DNA of 64,000 nucleotides from an uncultured Pseudomonadales bacterium (GTDB taxonomy: Bacteria > Pseudomonadota > Gammaproteobacteria > Pseudomonadales > Azotimanducaceae). Each line of letters begins with the position of its first letter. The first letter of the stretch is position 1. The notes beneath the pieces are model-generated. The model saw only the letters and a list, made by a program, of their open reading frames with translations, was not told where the DNA came from and made no database searches. Made by a program: the position numbers and the translations under genes. Positions 1 through 8,938 of this stretch are shown piece by piece. The stretch is from NCBI GenBank assembly GCA_938017975.1, contig CALIKQ010000009.1:1-64000 (forward strand). Reading direction: 5' to 3'.

Positions 1-1
1 C

Positions 2-892
2 CGCGTCGTCGACTATTTTAAAAGCTTGCAATCAGAGATTTGTGAGGCCTTCGAGGCGCTCGATGGTCAATCGCAGTTCAGCTACGAGGAGATCGAAACA
101 CCTGGTGGCGGCCACTCTAGACCGAGAGTGCTCGATGCAGGCGCGCACATTGAACGGGGTGCGGTGCAATTTACACACAGCATTGGCGCGGCCCTTCCCC
201 CAGCTGCCAGTGAGCGTAATCCTCATCTAGCAGGTAAAGGCTTTCAGGCAGCCGCGATCTCTATGATCATGCATCCTCAAAACCCCTGGGTGCCAACATT
301 CCATGCTAATTTAAGATTCTTTTTGATTGATAACGAGAACTGGTATTTTGGCGGCGGGTTCGACTTGACGCCTTTCTACCCGATTATTGAAGACGTTGTA
401 CATTGGCACAAGACCGCAAAAGCTGCTTGCGACCCCTTTGGGCTTGAGATTTATCCACGTTTTAAAGCCTGGTGCGATGACTATTTTTTCCTGAGCCACC
501 GTCAAGAGCCCCGTGGCGTGGGTGGGCTATTTTTTGATGATTGGATGGAAGGCGGTTTTCAAAAAAGCTTCGACCTCGTGCGCAGTATTGGGGATCATAT
601 TTTGCCTGCTTACTTGCCTATTATTTTAAGGCGGCGAGAACGGCCCTACACAGAATCGGAAAAAGAGTTTCAGCTCTATCGACGCGGGCGTTACGCTGAA
701 TTCAACCTTGCCATCGATCGAGGCACTCGATACGGACTGCAAAGCGGACGTAGAATCGAGTCGGTATTAGCCTCAATGCCTCCTCGAGCGATCTGGAAAT
801 ACAATTACCAAGCTGAACCGGGTTCTAGAGAGGCAGAGTTGACAGAGTTTTTTCTTAAACCGCGGGATTGGTTGAACGATGAATCAGTCTGA
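2..892 (+). CDS. hemF: Oxygen-dependent coproporphyrinogen III oxidase HemF (5' end outside window)
   Basis: Aerobic heme synthesis: oxidative decarboxylation of coproporphyrinogen III to protoporphyrinogen IX in the cytoplasm. The product carries the family signatures FGGGFDLTPFYP, KAWCDDYFFLSHR and QLYRRGRYAEFNL and ends with the usual ...RDW tail. The frame is open to the left edge and the codons before the TTG at position 26 already match the HemF N-terminus (VVDYFKSLQ... against the E. coli VKQFLLNLQ...). The gene therefore starts upstream of the window, and about 15-20 residues are missing. It overlaps the next gene by 14 bp, so the two are probably co-transcribed. Assignment is secure from full-length similarity. 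Confidence 0.96.
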   Translation, partial: RVVDYFKSLQSEICEAFEALDGQSQFSYEEIETPGGGHSRPRVLDAGAHIERGAVQFTHSIGAALPPAASERNPHLAGKGFQAAAISMIMHPQNPWVPTFHANLRFFLIDNENWYFGGGFDLTPFYPIIEDVVHWHKTAKAACDPFGLEIYPRFKAWCDDYFFLSHRQEPRGVGGLFFDDWMEGGFQKSFDLVRSIGDHILPAYLPIILRRRERPYTESEKEFQLYRRGRYAEFNLAIDRGTRYGLQSGRRIESVLASMPPRAIWKYNYQAEPGSREAELTEFFLKPRDWLNDESV

Positions 893-2072
893 AACTCAAG
901 ATTTTTCAAAATTGCCATCGCTTGGCACGACGATCTTCACGGTTATGTCAAAAATGGCTCAGGAATTTGATGCGATCAACCTTTCGCAAGGGTTTCCTGA
1001 CTTTGAGCCACCTGAGGCGCTGATAGAGGCGTTTCGCTATCGGCTTTCCGCGGGCCATCATCAATACCCTCCGATGCACGGCATACCCGCGCTCAGGACA
1101 CAAATTCAAAAAAAAGTGGCGCGTTACCATCAGGTCTTTGTCGATCCAGAAACGGAGGTAACGATAACCTCTGGAGCGACCGAGGCAATTTTCGTTACGG
1201 TTCAAGCCTTAGTCCGCCAGGGAGACGAGGTCGTTATATTCGATCCTGCGTTTGATGCCTATGCCCCGGCGGTAACCCTCGCAGGTGGTACAGCCAAACA
1301 CTTACCGTTAACCGGAACTCAATTTGAAATCGATGTCGATGCCTTAACGCGGGCAGTATCCCCTCGAACCCGCTTGTTAATTATTAATTCTCCTCATAAC
1401 CCTTGCGGCGGCCTAATTGCCCAAGCGGTCCTTGAGCATATTGCGGACTTGGCAGATAAACACGATTTTTACGTGCTGTCAGACGAGGTTTATGAACATA
1501 TGGTCTTTGATGGTCAGCGTCACGTCAGCGCGATCGAGATTCCTGCGCTGCGAAAGCGCACTTTCATGATTTCAAGTTTCGGGAAGACGTTACACGCAAC
1601 GGGTTGGAAAGTCGCCTATTGCGTTGCGCCCCCCACGCTCACGGTTGAATTTCGTAAAATCCACCAATTCGTGACATTTACGACGCATACGCCCTGTCAG
1701 TGGGCCATAGCTGACTTTCTGGCAAAAGATGGTGGGCACGTCGAGGCTTTACCCGCGTTCTACGAAAAAAAGAGAGACTTGTTTAAGGCGCTTTTTGAGC
1801 CGTTGGGGTTCCAACTTACTCTCAGTCAAGGAACTTACTTTCAACTTGCGAATTACAGCGCAATCCCAGCATTGCGCGGGCTTACAGACAAAGACTGCGC
1901 AAACACGCTGACCCAAAAATTCGGTGTGGCCGCGATCCCGATATCGGTATTTTACGATAGGCCGCCCCAAGACCAGCGCTTGATTCGCTTTTGCTTCGCG
2001 AAAGATGATGAGACGCTTAGGCAGGCGGCGCGTAGATTGGAGACAAGGCTCAACGAGAGACGAAAGCTGTGA
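879..2072 (+). CDS. ybdL: PLP-dependent methionine/glutamine-type aminotransferase (YbdL/kynurenine aminotransferase family)
   Basis: Fold-type I aminotransferase of 397 residues. The N-terminal substrate motif INLSQGFPDFEPP, the central NSPHNPCGG, the DEVYEHMVFDG loop and the PLP lysine in SSFGKTLHATGWKVAY are all present. Members of this family transaminate methionine, glutamine or aromatic amino acids against 2-oxo acids such as ketomethiobutyrate. It overlaps hemF by 14 bp and shares a GTGA start/stop overlap with an omega-amidase gene. This pairing is typical of glutamine transaminase plus omega-amidase metabolism, where the amidase removes alpha-ketoglutaramate and pulls the transamination forward. 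The exact amino acid preference is inferred, not visible. Confidence 0.9.
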   Translation: MNQSETQDFSKLPSLGTTIFTVMSKMAQEFDAINLSQGFPDFEPPEALIEAFRYRLSAGHHQYPPMHGIPALRTQIQKKVARYHQVFVDPETEVTITSGATEAIFVTVQALVRQGDEVVIFDPAFDAYAPAVTLAGGTAKHLPLTGTQFEIDVDALTRAVSPRTRLLIINSPHNPCGGLIAQAVLEHIADLADKHDFYVLSDEVYEHMVFDGQRHVSAIEIPALRKRTFMISSFGKTLHATGWKVAYCVAPPTLTVEFRKIHQFVTFTTHTPCQWAIADFLAKDGGHVEALPAFYEKKRDLFKALFEPLGFQLTLSQGTYFQLANYSAIPALRGLTDKDCANTLTQKFGVAAIPISVFYDRPPQDQRLIRFCFAKDDETLRQAARRLETRLNERRKL

Positions 2073-2833
2073 GGGTTGCTTTGCTGCAAACTTCGCTGCT
2101 GTGGGAACAACCCAGTGCCAATAGAGTTGCGCTCGCTCGGGCTTTGAATGCACTTGAACCCGCTGATCTCGTAGTTCTCCCGGAAATGTTCACCACTGGG
2201 TTTTCCATGCGATCAAAAGACCTGGCGGAAACCATGAAGGGCCCCTCAGTAGCTTGGCTGCAAGAGATGGCGTATCAACACAAAACGGTCTTTTGCGGCT
2301 CAATCATGATTGAGGAGCAAGGCGCCTACTTCAATCGCCTGTTATGGGTCACCCCGAAAGGCTCCGTCAAGCATTATGATAAACGCCACCTTTTTAGAAT
2401 GGCTGGCGAGCATAAACATTATACCTCCGGCAAAGCTCGACTAGAGGTTGATCTCGCGACAGGTCGTTGTTGTCCGCTGGTGTGTTACGACCTCCGATTT
2501 CCTGTTTTCTCCCGCAACAGCACAACCGCTTATGATGTTTTGATCTATGTCGCAAACTGGCCTGCCGCGAGATCCCATCATTGGTCGGCCTTACTGGCTG
2601 CTAGAGCCATTGAAAATCAGTGCTATGTTATTGGCGTCAATCGAATTGGGGATGACGGCAACCAGGTTCATTATCAAGGCGATTCCATGGTGCTTGACTA
2701 TGAGGGACAGCCTTTGTTGCAGGCAGAACATCAATTAGGCCTGTATTACGCGACACTCGATATGGCCGCACTGCGCAATTATCGATCCCAGTTTCCCGCC
2801 TGGCAGGACCGAGATAGTTTTGTGCTTCATTAG
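2069..2833 (+). CDS. yafV: Omega-amidase (nitrilase superfamily, YafV/Nit2-like)
   Basis: Carbon-nitrogen hydrolase of 254 residues. The Glu-Lys-Cys triad can be read as E in VVLPEMFTTGF, K in YDKRHLFRMAGEH and C in PLVCYDLRFP. The family hydrolyses alpha-ketoglutaramate and alpha-ketosuccinamate to 2-oxo acids and ammonia. The start is GTG at 2069, overlapping the stop of the upstream aminotransferase (GTGA), so translation is probably coupled. Together the two genes form a transaminase/omega-amidase module used in methionine salvage and metabolite repair. Function is inferred from family and pairing. Confidence 0.9.
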   Translation: MRVALLQTSLLWEQPSANRVALARALNALEPADLVVLPEMFTTGFSMRSKDLAETMKGPSVAWLQEMAYQHKTVFCGSIMIEEQGAYFNRLLWVTPKGSVKHYDKRHLFRMAGEHKHYTSGKARLEVDLATGRCCPLVCYDLRFPVFSRNSTTAYDVLIYVANWPAARSHHWSALLAARAIENQCYVIGVNRIGDDGNQVHYQGDSMVLDYEGQPLLQAEHQLGLYYATLDMAALRNYRSQFPAWQDRDSFVLH

Positions 2834-2944
2834 TCGGTGAGGCTGAGCGAATACCGAAAAGTCCAAACCTCCAACAAGGCTTCATTATTGTACCTACCGG
2901 ATCACGCTATACTTGACCCCACGTACGAACAGTAGGACGTTGCT

Positions 2945-3994
2945 GTGCTTTATTACCTGGGACAATGGTTAGCCGATTGGGCGGGACCAATGCGATTATT
3001 GGGCAGCAACATTTTTTTAGCAGGTGCTGGGACTGCCATGGGCGCTCTTTCAGTCTGGTGGCTTCTGCCCCGGTATTGGCGCTTGTTGCCCAGTGACCAG
3101 GGACGTGAATACGCTGTTGGCGCCGCGCAGAGCATCGGTAAACCAATGAGCGCAGGTGTTCTATTCATTCCTGTCTTTGTCGTGATTGCTTTTTTATTCG
3201 TTCCATACCACCCGAAAGTGACTGGCTTATTAGCCTGTGCGTTGGCCGCGATGATGATCGGCTATTTTGACGATCGCGCGGTGGGTGGATGGAGTGAGTA
3301 TAGGCTGGGTGCATTAGACCTATTGGTGTCGATCTGCGCCGCTTGGTTCTTGTGTGGTGGAGAGCCCGTTTCTATCTGGCTGCCCCTTTACAAGGAAGTC
3401 TTGGTTGTCCCCGTATGGCTTTATATGGCAGGCGCAACTCCCTTGCTTTGGGTCTCGATCAATGCAACGAATTGCACAGATGGGGTCGATGGCTTATCGG
3501 CGAGTCTGACGTCGATGGCTATTTTATTTTTAGGCGGGATTCTCTACGGCATTGTGGGCCATGCTGAAATCGCTCAATACCTCTTAGTGCCTCACTACGT
3601 TGATGGCGCGCAGTGGGCGATCCTCGCTTTTGTCATGGTGGGCACGTTAACAGGTTACCTCTGGCACAACAGCTACCCGAGTGCCGTGCTGATGGGAGAT
3701 TCAGGGTCGCGCCCTGTAGGGTTGATTTTAGGTGCTTTGGCGCTCGCGTCAGGGAACCCCTTCTTGATCCTGGTGGTGGCATTTGTGATCCTGGTCAACG
3801 GCGCAACCGGGATGGTTAAAGTTGTTCTGATGCGCTTTTTCAACATTCCGATCTTTAAAAATATACGCTACCCTCTGCATGACCATGTTCGTCATAACAT
3901 GGGTTGGTCGAATACTCAGGTGCTCGTACGCTTTATGTTATTGCAAGCGGTGGGTACGCCGATCTTGCTGGTGCTATTGCTCAAAATCAGATAG
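2945..3994 (+). CDS. MraY-like phospho-N-acetylmuramoyl-pentapeptide transferase
   Basis: Polytopic membrane protein of 349 residues with the signature motifs of the MraY family. These are GKPMSAGVLF near residue 65, GYFDD with D109/D110, NATNCTDGVDGL around 173-184, MGDSGS with D252, and a C-terminal PLHDH around 310-314 in place of the usual His-His-His loop. MraY transfers phospho-MurNAc-pentapeptide to undecaprenyl phosphate, making lipid I. The start is GTG with an AGGA about ten bases upstream. The gene stands alone: no division/cell wall cluster surrounds it, although a solitary murF lies 14 kb away and murB 53 kb away. It could be the only MraY, relocated, or a divergent paralogue; the sequence alone does not decide. 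Confidence 0.8.
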   Translation: MLYYLGQWLADWAGPMRLLGSNIFLAGAGTAMGALSVWWLLPRYWRLLPSDQGREYAVGAAQSIGKPMSAGVLFIPVFVVIAFLFVPYHPKVTGLLACALAAMMIGYFDDRAVGGWSEYRLGALDLLVSICAAWFLCGGEPVSIWLPLYKEVLVVPVWLYMAGATPLLWVSINATNCTDGVDGLSASLTSMAILFLGGILYGIVGHAEIAQYLLVPHYVDGAQWAILAFVMVGTLTGYLWHNSYPSAVLMGDSGSRPVGLILGALALASGNPFLILVVAFVILVNGATGMVKVVLMRFFNIPIFKNIRYPLHDHVRHNMGWSNTQVLVRFMLLQAVGTPILLVLLLKIR

Positions 3995-4015
3995 ACGGCT
4001 TAAAAAGAGGCCTGA

Positions 4016-4594
4016 TCAGGTTTCATCCGGGTTGATCTTTGCGGTGAGTATGTGGTCTCGCCACTCACCGTTAATGAGTAATAATTTCCGGGCACGTCCT
4101 TCGATCTCGAATCCAAGTCGCGCCAGCAGGCGCGCGCTGCGCTTATTATTGGGTATGTAGTTTGCCACTACCCGATGTAGTCCTAGCGTCACAAAGGTGT
4201 AATTAATTGCTGCGCTGAGCGCCTCAAACATGTAGCCCTGACCTTCACACCTTTGCGCTAGGCTATAGCCCAATTGACATGACTGAACAGTACCTCGAAC
4301 GATTTGTGTGAAATTAATGACGCCAAGGACCTGCTGCTCCGCGTGATCCAAGACAGCGAGACAACACGACTCGCCGCGCTCAAAATCAATTTGGTGGGCT
4401 CGCAACTGGGTCTGCCAGAAAATTTCAGTGTAGAACTGTGGTGATCGAGTCGGCTCCCATCTTGTTAGGTGATGCCGGTTCTCTATTCGAAATCGCACCA
4501 TCATCGGCGCGGCGCTGGGAGCTAGGAGCTTAACGACCAACCTTTCTGTCACGAAATGGGGTAAAGGTGATTTTGAAGGTGCTGAGGTGACCAT
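4016..4594 (-). CDS. rimJ: RimJ-type ribosomal protein alanine N-acetyltransferase
   Basis: GNAT-fold acetyltransferase of 192 residues, closely resembling E. coli RimJ, which acetylates the N-terminal alanine of ribosomal protein S5. Diagnostic stretches are TERLVVKLL near residue 17, ENRHHLTRWEP, GVINFTQIVRGT, LGYSLAQRCEGQGYMFEAL (the acetyl-CoA binding loop) and HRVVANYIPNNKRSARLLARLGF. It is the last gene of a minus-strand set SDR-GNAT-rimJ, 15 bp after the preceding GNAT gene, so it is probably co-transcribed with them. Confidence 0.9.
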   Translation of the reverse strand: MVTSAPSKSPLPHFVTERLVVKLLAPSAAPMMVRFRIENRHHLTRWEPTRSPQFYTEIFWQTQLRAHQIDFERGESCCLAVLDHAEQQVLGVINFTQIVRGTVQSCQLGYSLAQRCEGQGYMFEALSAAINYTFVTLGLHRVVANYIPNNKRSARLLARLGFEIEGRARKLLLINGEWRDHILTAKINPDET

Positions 4595-4609
4595 ACTTTA
4601 AATACTTGT

Positions 4610-5101
4610 CTATGATTCTTTAGGGTAGTTTCGAAGCATTATTTTATATTGTGTCTGGTTGTGCCAAAACCTAGATTGTTCTCTGAATCCCAACTTAATG
4701 TACAAGCGCAGGGCTCTGGCGTTAAATTTAGCAACCGTCAAACGCAACGCGGCTGGCGAGAAGCGGTTGGCAGCGAAACTAAAAATAGCCTCTGCAAAAA
4801 CGGGTCCTAATCCCTGCCCTGTCAAATCTGGGCGCATTCCTAGTCCGATATCCAACGCGTCATCTACATAGTGCCCACCCAATAACTGTCCATCCTTGCC
4901 ATATGAGGCATACCCGATAAAGTCGCCTTGAAGGCTTACGCCGTGAAAGCCCCACTTTGTGTTCAGCAAATTATCAATCACCTCCTGGCTTTTTGGTGGA
5001 GGATTGTAGAAATCATAAGGTGCAGAATAGCGCCAGGTAAGTATGGCTTCAGCTTGGGTGCGCGTTAAAGGAAGAACTGTTAGTTGAATTGGCTTGATCA
5101 C
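4610..5101 (-). CDS. GNAT family N-acetyltransferase
   Basis: Acetyltransferase of 163 residues. The acetyl-CoA loop is visible as MRPDLTGQGLGPVFAEAI, followed by LRLTVAKFNARALRLYIKLGF, the usual motif B of the GNAT fold. The N-terminal half contains YSAPYDFYNPP, a pattern common in small uncharacterised GNATs. The start is GTG at 5101, in a 4-base GTGA overlap with the stop of the upstream SDR gene, and rimJ follows 15 bp downstream, so the three genes look like one transcript. The substrate is unknown. Confidence 0.85.
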   Translation of the reverse strand: MIKPIQLTVLPLTRTQAEAILTWRYSAPYDFYNPPPKSQEVIDNLLNTKWGFHGVSLQGDFIGYASYGKDGQLLGGHYVDDALDIGLGMRPDLTGQGLGPVFAEAIFSFAANRFSPAALRLTVAKFNARALRLYIKLGFREQSRFWHNQTQYKIMLRNYPKES

Positions 5102-5868
5102 CCCACGCTATATCCTCCATCGACGGGCAAAGCGACACCAGTTACAAAGTTAGCGGCTTTCGAGGCAAGAAACACAGCAGCGCCCGACAGGTCATCGGGT
5201 TCACCAAAACGTGCGGCTGGGGTACGCTCAATGATTGAGTCACTGAACGCCGTGTCCTCTTGGACGGCTACAGTCATATCGGTTGCAATCCAGCCCGGCA
5301 GAATCGCATTGACTTGGATATCATGGGCGCCCCAAGCCGCTGCCAAAGCCTTGGTCAGCTGAACAACTCCCCCCTTGCTGGCGCCATAAGAGGCAACTCG
5401 AGCGCCTCCAAAGATTGAGTACATCGAACCAATATTGATGATTTTTCCAGCACGACCCCGACCGGACTGTTGTTTTAGGTCGTCAAAGGCCGCTTGGCAA
5501 CACCAAAATACTGACTTTAGGTTTGTGTCGAGGACCGTGTCCCAATCCTCATCGGTGATGGACTCAGGCGCTACGCCAATAGCAACACCTGCGTTATTAA
5601 CCAGAATTTCTACCGGGCCATAGCGCGCGCGCGTCTCGTCAAACAACGCAGTGATAGCCTTCTTGTCACGAACATCACAGCGCACTGCATGACATTCGGG
5701 CTGAGACGCTTGAAGTTCCGCCAAAGCTTGCTGGTTTTTAGTTTCATTTCTGCCGCTGATCACGACTCGAGCGCCAGCCTCTGCAAGCCCTTTGGCAATG
5801 CCCAAACCAATACCGCCATTGCCGCCAGTGACAACAGCCACCGCATCATTTAATTCTAAGTTTTTCAT
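5098..5868 (-). CDS. SDR family NAD(P)-dependent oxidoreductase
   Basis: Classical short-chain dehydrogenase of about 256 residues. It shows the nucleotide-binding GGNGGIGLGIAKG, the NNAG motif, the catalytic YGASK and a C-terminal GVALPVDGGYS. It resembles gluconate/2-deoxygluconate and sugar-alcohol dehydrogenases of the KduD/Gno type, but the substrate cannot be told. The frame is open up to 5919. I chose the ATG at 5868 (MKNLELND...) because a GGAAC lies about nine bases upstream and the dinucleotide motif then falls at the usual distance from the N-terminus. It is first in a probable SDR-GNAT-rimJ operon and divergent from the AlaX-like gene. Confidence 0.85.
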   Translation of the reverse strand: MKNLELNDAVAVVTGGNGGIGLGIAKGLAEAGARVVISGRNETKNQQALAELQASQPECHAVRCDVRDKKAITALFDETRARYGPVEILVNNAGVAIGVAPESITDEDWDTVLDTNLKSVFWCCQAAFDDLKQQSGRGRAGKIINIGSMYSIFGGARVASYGASKGGVVQLTKALAAAWGAHDIQVNAILPGWIATDMTVAVQEDTAFSDSIIERTPAARFGEPDDLSGAAVFLASKAANFVTGVALPVDGGYSVG

Positions 5869-5929
5869 CGTCTGCGGTTCCATTACGGGATAATGTAGTG
5901 AACTATGTGTGCTTCTCAAGGGAACTGCA

Positions 5930-6652
5930 ATGACGGAAGCTTATTATTATGAAGATGCTTATACACGATCGATCTCGGCGGTCGTCACGGGCGTTTTCAA
6001 CGACAGTGTAACGTTCGACCGAACAATTTTTTATCCGTTGGGAGGTGGCCAGCCTGGAGATCAGGGTTTTCTTAACATTGGTGACGATCAAATCATGATC
6101 TCTGATACCCGCCGGGACCCCAAAACAAGAGAGATCTTACATTTTTTTGCTGCCCCGCCTGAGCAAAGGTCGCTTCTTGCGCCGGGAGCGCGGGTCCAGC
6201 TCGAACTTGATTGGTCGCGGCGGTTTCGGCATATGCAGATGCATACTGCAATGCATTTACTCGGAGCACTGATTGACGCGCCTGTCACTGGCGGCCAAGT
6301 TGGGCGTGATAAAAGCCGTTTGGACTTTGATGTTGGGGATCTTGCGCTTGACAAGTCTGCGCTGACGCTTCAGATCAACGCACTCAGAGAGCAAAGCGTA
6401 TCACTTGAGTTCGAAACAGTCAGTGAACGGGTGTTAGATGCCCAACCTGATCTCATCAGAACCATGTCTGTAAAGCCACCCAGGGGTGTGGGCGATGTCA
6501 GGATGGTCAGAATACCAGGAATTGATTATCAACCCTGCGGCGGTACACACGTGAGCAAGCTTGAAGAGATACAACCACTCATGATCTCAAAGATCGAAAA
6601 CAAGGGCCGCCAGAACCGCCGGGTTCATCTAACTTTTGAGGAAAGAGAATGA
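5930..6652 (+). CDS. AlaX-type trans-editing factor (alanyl-tRNA deacylase)
   Basis: Free-standing relative of the alanyl-tRNA synthetase editing domain, 240 residues. The zinc site is intact: H105-x3-H109 in HTAMH and C203-x3-H207 in CGGTH. The glycine-rich YPLGGGQPGDQG near residue 35 is also typical. Such proteins hydrolyse Ser- or Gly-mischarged tRNA(Ala). The chosen ATG at 5930 has AAGGGA about seven bases upstream, better than the in-frame upstream start at 5909. It is divergent from the SDR gene with 61 bp between, and it is not part of alaS. Confidence 0.88.
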   Translation: MTEAYYYEDAYTRSISAVVTGVFNDSVTFDRTIFYPLGGGQPGDQGFLNIGDDQIMISDTRRDPKTREILHFFAAPPEQRSLLAPGARVQLELDWSRRFRHMQMHTAMHLLGALIDAPVTGGQVGRDKSRLDFDVGDLALDKSALTLQINALREQSVSLEFETVSERVLDAQPDLIRTMSVKPPRGVGDVRMVRIPGIDYQPCGGTHVSKLEEIQPLMISKIENKGRQNRRVHLTFEERE

Positions 6653-6798
6653 TTCGCCGAGGGCGCTTTCAGTGCGGGCTTGACGGCCTCAAAACATGGC
6701 ATTGATGTTTGCCAACGGCGCCAAGTATATAACAAGGGCGTTGATTAATATTTTTTAGTTTTTGAAACAACGTGCTGTTTTCAATGTGAGTAGATCCA

Positions 6799-8190
6799 AT
6801 GATAGAAAGTTTGACCGTTTTGATGGCGTCAGCGGACAAAGGGCTTGCCGTTGCGGCGGAATTTGCCTGGGGCACCCCACTGGTTGTTTTGATTTTGGGA
6901 GGCGGTTTGTATTTTTTGGGTTTATCCAAGTTACTGCCTTTTCGTTATCTTGGTCATAGCATTGATTTGCTGAGGGGTCGATTTGACAATCCGGATGATC
7001 CGGGTGAAATCAGTCACTTTCAGGCGCTTGCCAGTGCGCTCGCCGGCACTATCGGCATGGGCAATATCGCGGGCGTTGCGGTGGCGATCTATGTGGGCGG
7101 GCCTGGCGCTATATTTTGGATGTGGATGACAGCACTCGTTGGAATCGCAACTAAGTTTTATACCTGTAGTTTAGCTGTTATGTACCGTGGCCGTGATAGT
7201 CAAGGCAACCTTCAAGGCGGCCCCATGTATGTCATCACTGAAGGTCTTGGACCGAGGTTCAGACCTCTGGCTATTTTCTTTTGCGCAGCAGGCATGATCG
7301 GCTGCTTGCCACTGGTTCAAGTCAACCAGTTGGTTCAGACCATTCGCGAAGTTGTTTTTATTGATCAAGGATGGCTGGATCCTAGTCAAAGCACCCTTTT
7401 CAACTTTAGCGCTGGAATGGTTCTCGCGGCGATTGTCGCGCTAGTCATTTTTGGAGGGCTCAGCCGCATTGCAAGCGTTGCCGGAAAACTTGTGCCTGCC
7501 ATGGCCGTACTTTATATCAGCGCCGCATTATGGGTGGTCATTACTCACATCACAGAGGTGCCCAGCATCTTGTGGCTCATTGTCTCAGATGCCTTTACCG
7601 GCACCGCAGCTGCTGGAGGTGCGATCGGAGCCGTTATTTCAAATGGGGTTCGCCGCGGGGTATTTTCTAACGAAGCAGGTGTCGGCACTGAAGCAATGGC
7701 TCACGGTGCTGCCAAAACCAATGAGCCGATTAGAGAAGGATTGGTTGCGATGGTTGGTCCGATTGTCGATACCCTGTTTATTTGCACCTGCACAGCGATC
7801 ATTATTTTGCTGTCGGGGGTATGGCAATCGGGCGATGCTAACGGGGTGACGATGACCGCAAGAGCATTCGAAAGCACCATTCCACACGTCGGGCTGGTTA
7901 TCCTGGTCACCTGTATTTTCTTTTTCGGCATCAGCACGATTTTTAGTTACAGCTATTATGGCGCCAAGTGCCTAGGTTTTTTGATCGGCGCGGAACGCCA
8001 ACACTATTATAACTATGCCATCGTTGTGATGACCGTGGTTGCGGCCATGATGTCAATCGATGCCATGGTGAATCTAATCGACCTTACGTTCGCGTGCATG
8101 GCCATCCCGACAATGGTCTCCGCTCTCCTACTCAGCCGCAAAGTCATGACAGCGGCGCAGGCATACTTTGCTAAGCTTGCCGACATCTGA
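6799..8190 (+). CDS. Alanine/glycine:cation symporter (AGCS family)
   Basis: Inner-membrane sodium- or proton-coupled amino acid importer of 463 residues with about ten hydrophobic spans. Family hallmarks are SALAGTIGMGNIAGVAVAI near residue 90, TKFYTCSLAVMYRG, GGPMYVI and the strongly conserved RRGVFSNEAGVGT followed by AHGAAKT. It stands alone: 146 bp separate it from the AlaX-like gene upstream and 277 bp without a recognisable gene follow. Alanine or glycine as substrate is the family norm and is not separately visible here. Confidence 0.92.
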   Translation: MIESLTVLMASADKGLAVAAEFAWGTPLVVLILGGGLYFLGLSKLLPFRYLGHSIDLLRGRFDNPDDPGEISHFQALASALAGTIGMGNIAGVAVAIYVGGPGAIFWMWMTALVGIATKFYTCSLAVMYRGRDSQGNLQGGPMYVITEGLGPRFRPLAIFFCAAGMIGCLPLVQVNQLVQTIREVVFIDQGWLDPSQSTLFNFSAGMVLAAIVALVIFGGLSRIASVAGKLVPAMAVLYISAALWVVITHITEVPSILWLIVSDAFTGTAAAGGAIGAVISNGVRRGVFSNEAGVGTEAMAHGAAKTNEPIREGLVAMVGPIVDTLFICTCTAIIILLSGVWQSGDANGVTMTARAFESTIPHVGLVILVTCIFFFGISTIFSYSYYGAKCLGFLIGAERQHYYNYAIVVMTVVAAMMSIDAMVNLIDLTFACMAIPTMVSALLLSRKVMTAAQAYFAKLADI

Positions 8191-8467
8191 TCGATTGGTC
8201 TGCCTTCAAAGTGCCTCGTGGAAAAGTTTAACTTGGTAGTGGCTTAAGGGCTTATTTGCGCACTGACTAATGACACTCGCCCGACGCTTCATCTGTACCC
8301 GCCCAATCAGCTGTAGGGGAATGTGGGCATTAGGGCCTAGGTGGAACCGGTTTGACGTTGTTAATCGCGCTTTCGCTTTGATCGATTCAATAAACTTGCT
8401 GTGCCCTCCTTACTCTAGGGGCGCTCGGTGATATACCGCTTCTCCGAATTCCGTCTCGTTAAGGTAT

Positions 8468-8938
8468 TCAATAAAGGCCTGCTTCAAGGCCGGCCGCCAT
8501 AGAAGCGCCTAAATCACGACAATGTTGCAGATCCGCCACGCTCGGCTCGCCAACGATGATCGTCTCGGGCTGAACCTCTCTGAAGCGGTATCCGTTGCAA
8601 ATTCTTCGAATGCTCGACAGCGCGCCTTGGCCATCTAACCCGGTCCCAATCACGATACACATGCTACGCCCTGCAAGTAGATTTTCAGTGGGGTAAAAGG
8701 TGCGTTCAAAAAAGTCTTTGAGTGCTCCTGCCATATATCCGAAATGCTCTGGGCTCACAAATATCGTCGCATCTGCCCACAGCAAATCATCGGCATCTGC
8801 CTCGAAAGCAGATTTCATTCTAAAGTCTACGGCCTCCGGATCACTGGTCGCGCCAGCGGCAATCTCCTCGGCAAGGCGCTGGTTGGTTCCGCTTCGGCTG
8901 TGACAGACCAGGAGTAAGTGTTTCTTGATGGCGCTCAT
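8468..8938 (-). CDS. Flavodoxin-fold NAD(P)H-dependent oxidoreductase
   Basis: Protein of 156 residues with a flavodoxin-like FMN site: the phosphate loop CHSRSGTNQRLAEEIA near residue 13 and the second loop SPEHFGYMAGALKDFFER near residue 62. The family includes FMN-dependent NAD(P)H quinone or azo reductases and flavodoxins; the particular reaction is not evident. Its start overlaps the stop of the upstream Rieske gene by four bases, so the two are very likely translated together and may act in one electron-transfer path. Confidence 0.8.
   Translation of the reverse strand: MSAIKKHLLLVCHSRSGTNQRLAEEIAAGATSDPEAVDFRMKSAFEADADDLLWADATIFVSPEHFGYMAGALKDFFERTFYPTENLLAGRSMCIVIGTGLDGQGALSSIRRICNGYRFREVQPETIIVGEPSVADLQHCRDLGASMAAGLEAGLY

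Noticed and set aside
8191-8467. Possible gene or RNA in the 277-bp gap after the AGCS symporter
   Set aside because: No frame of useful length with a ribosome site, no tRNA cloverleaf and no strong hairpin seen.
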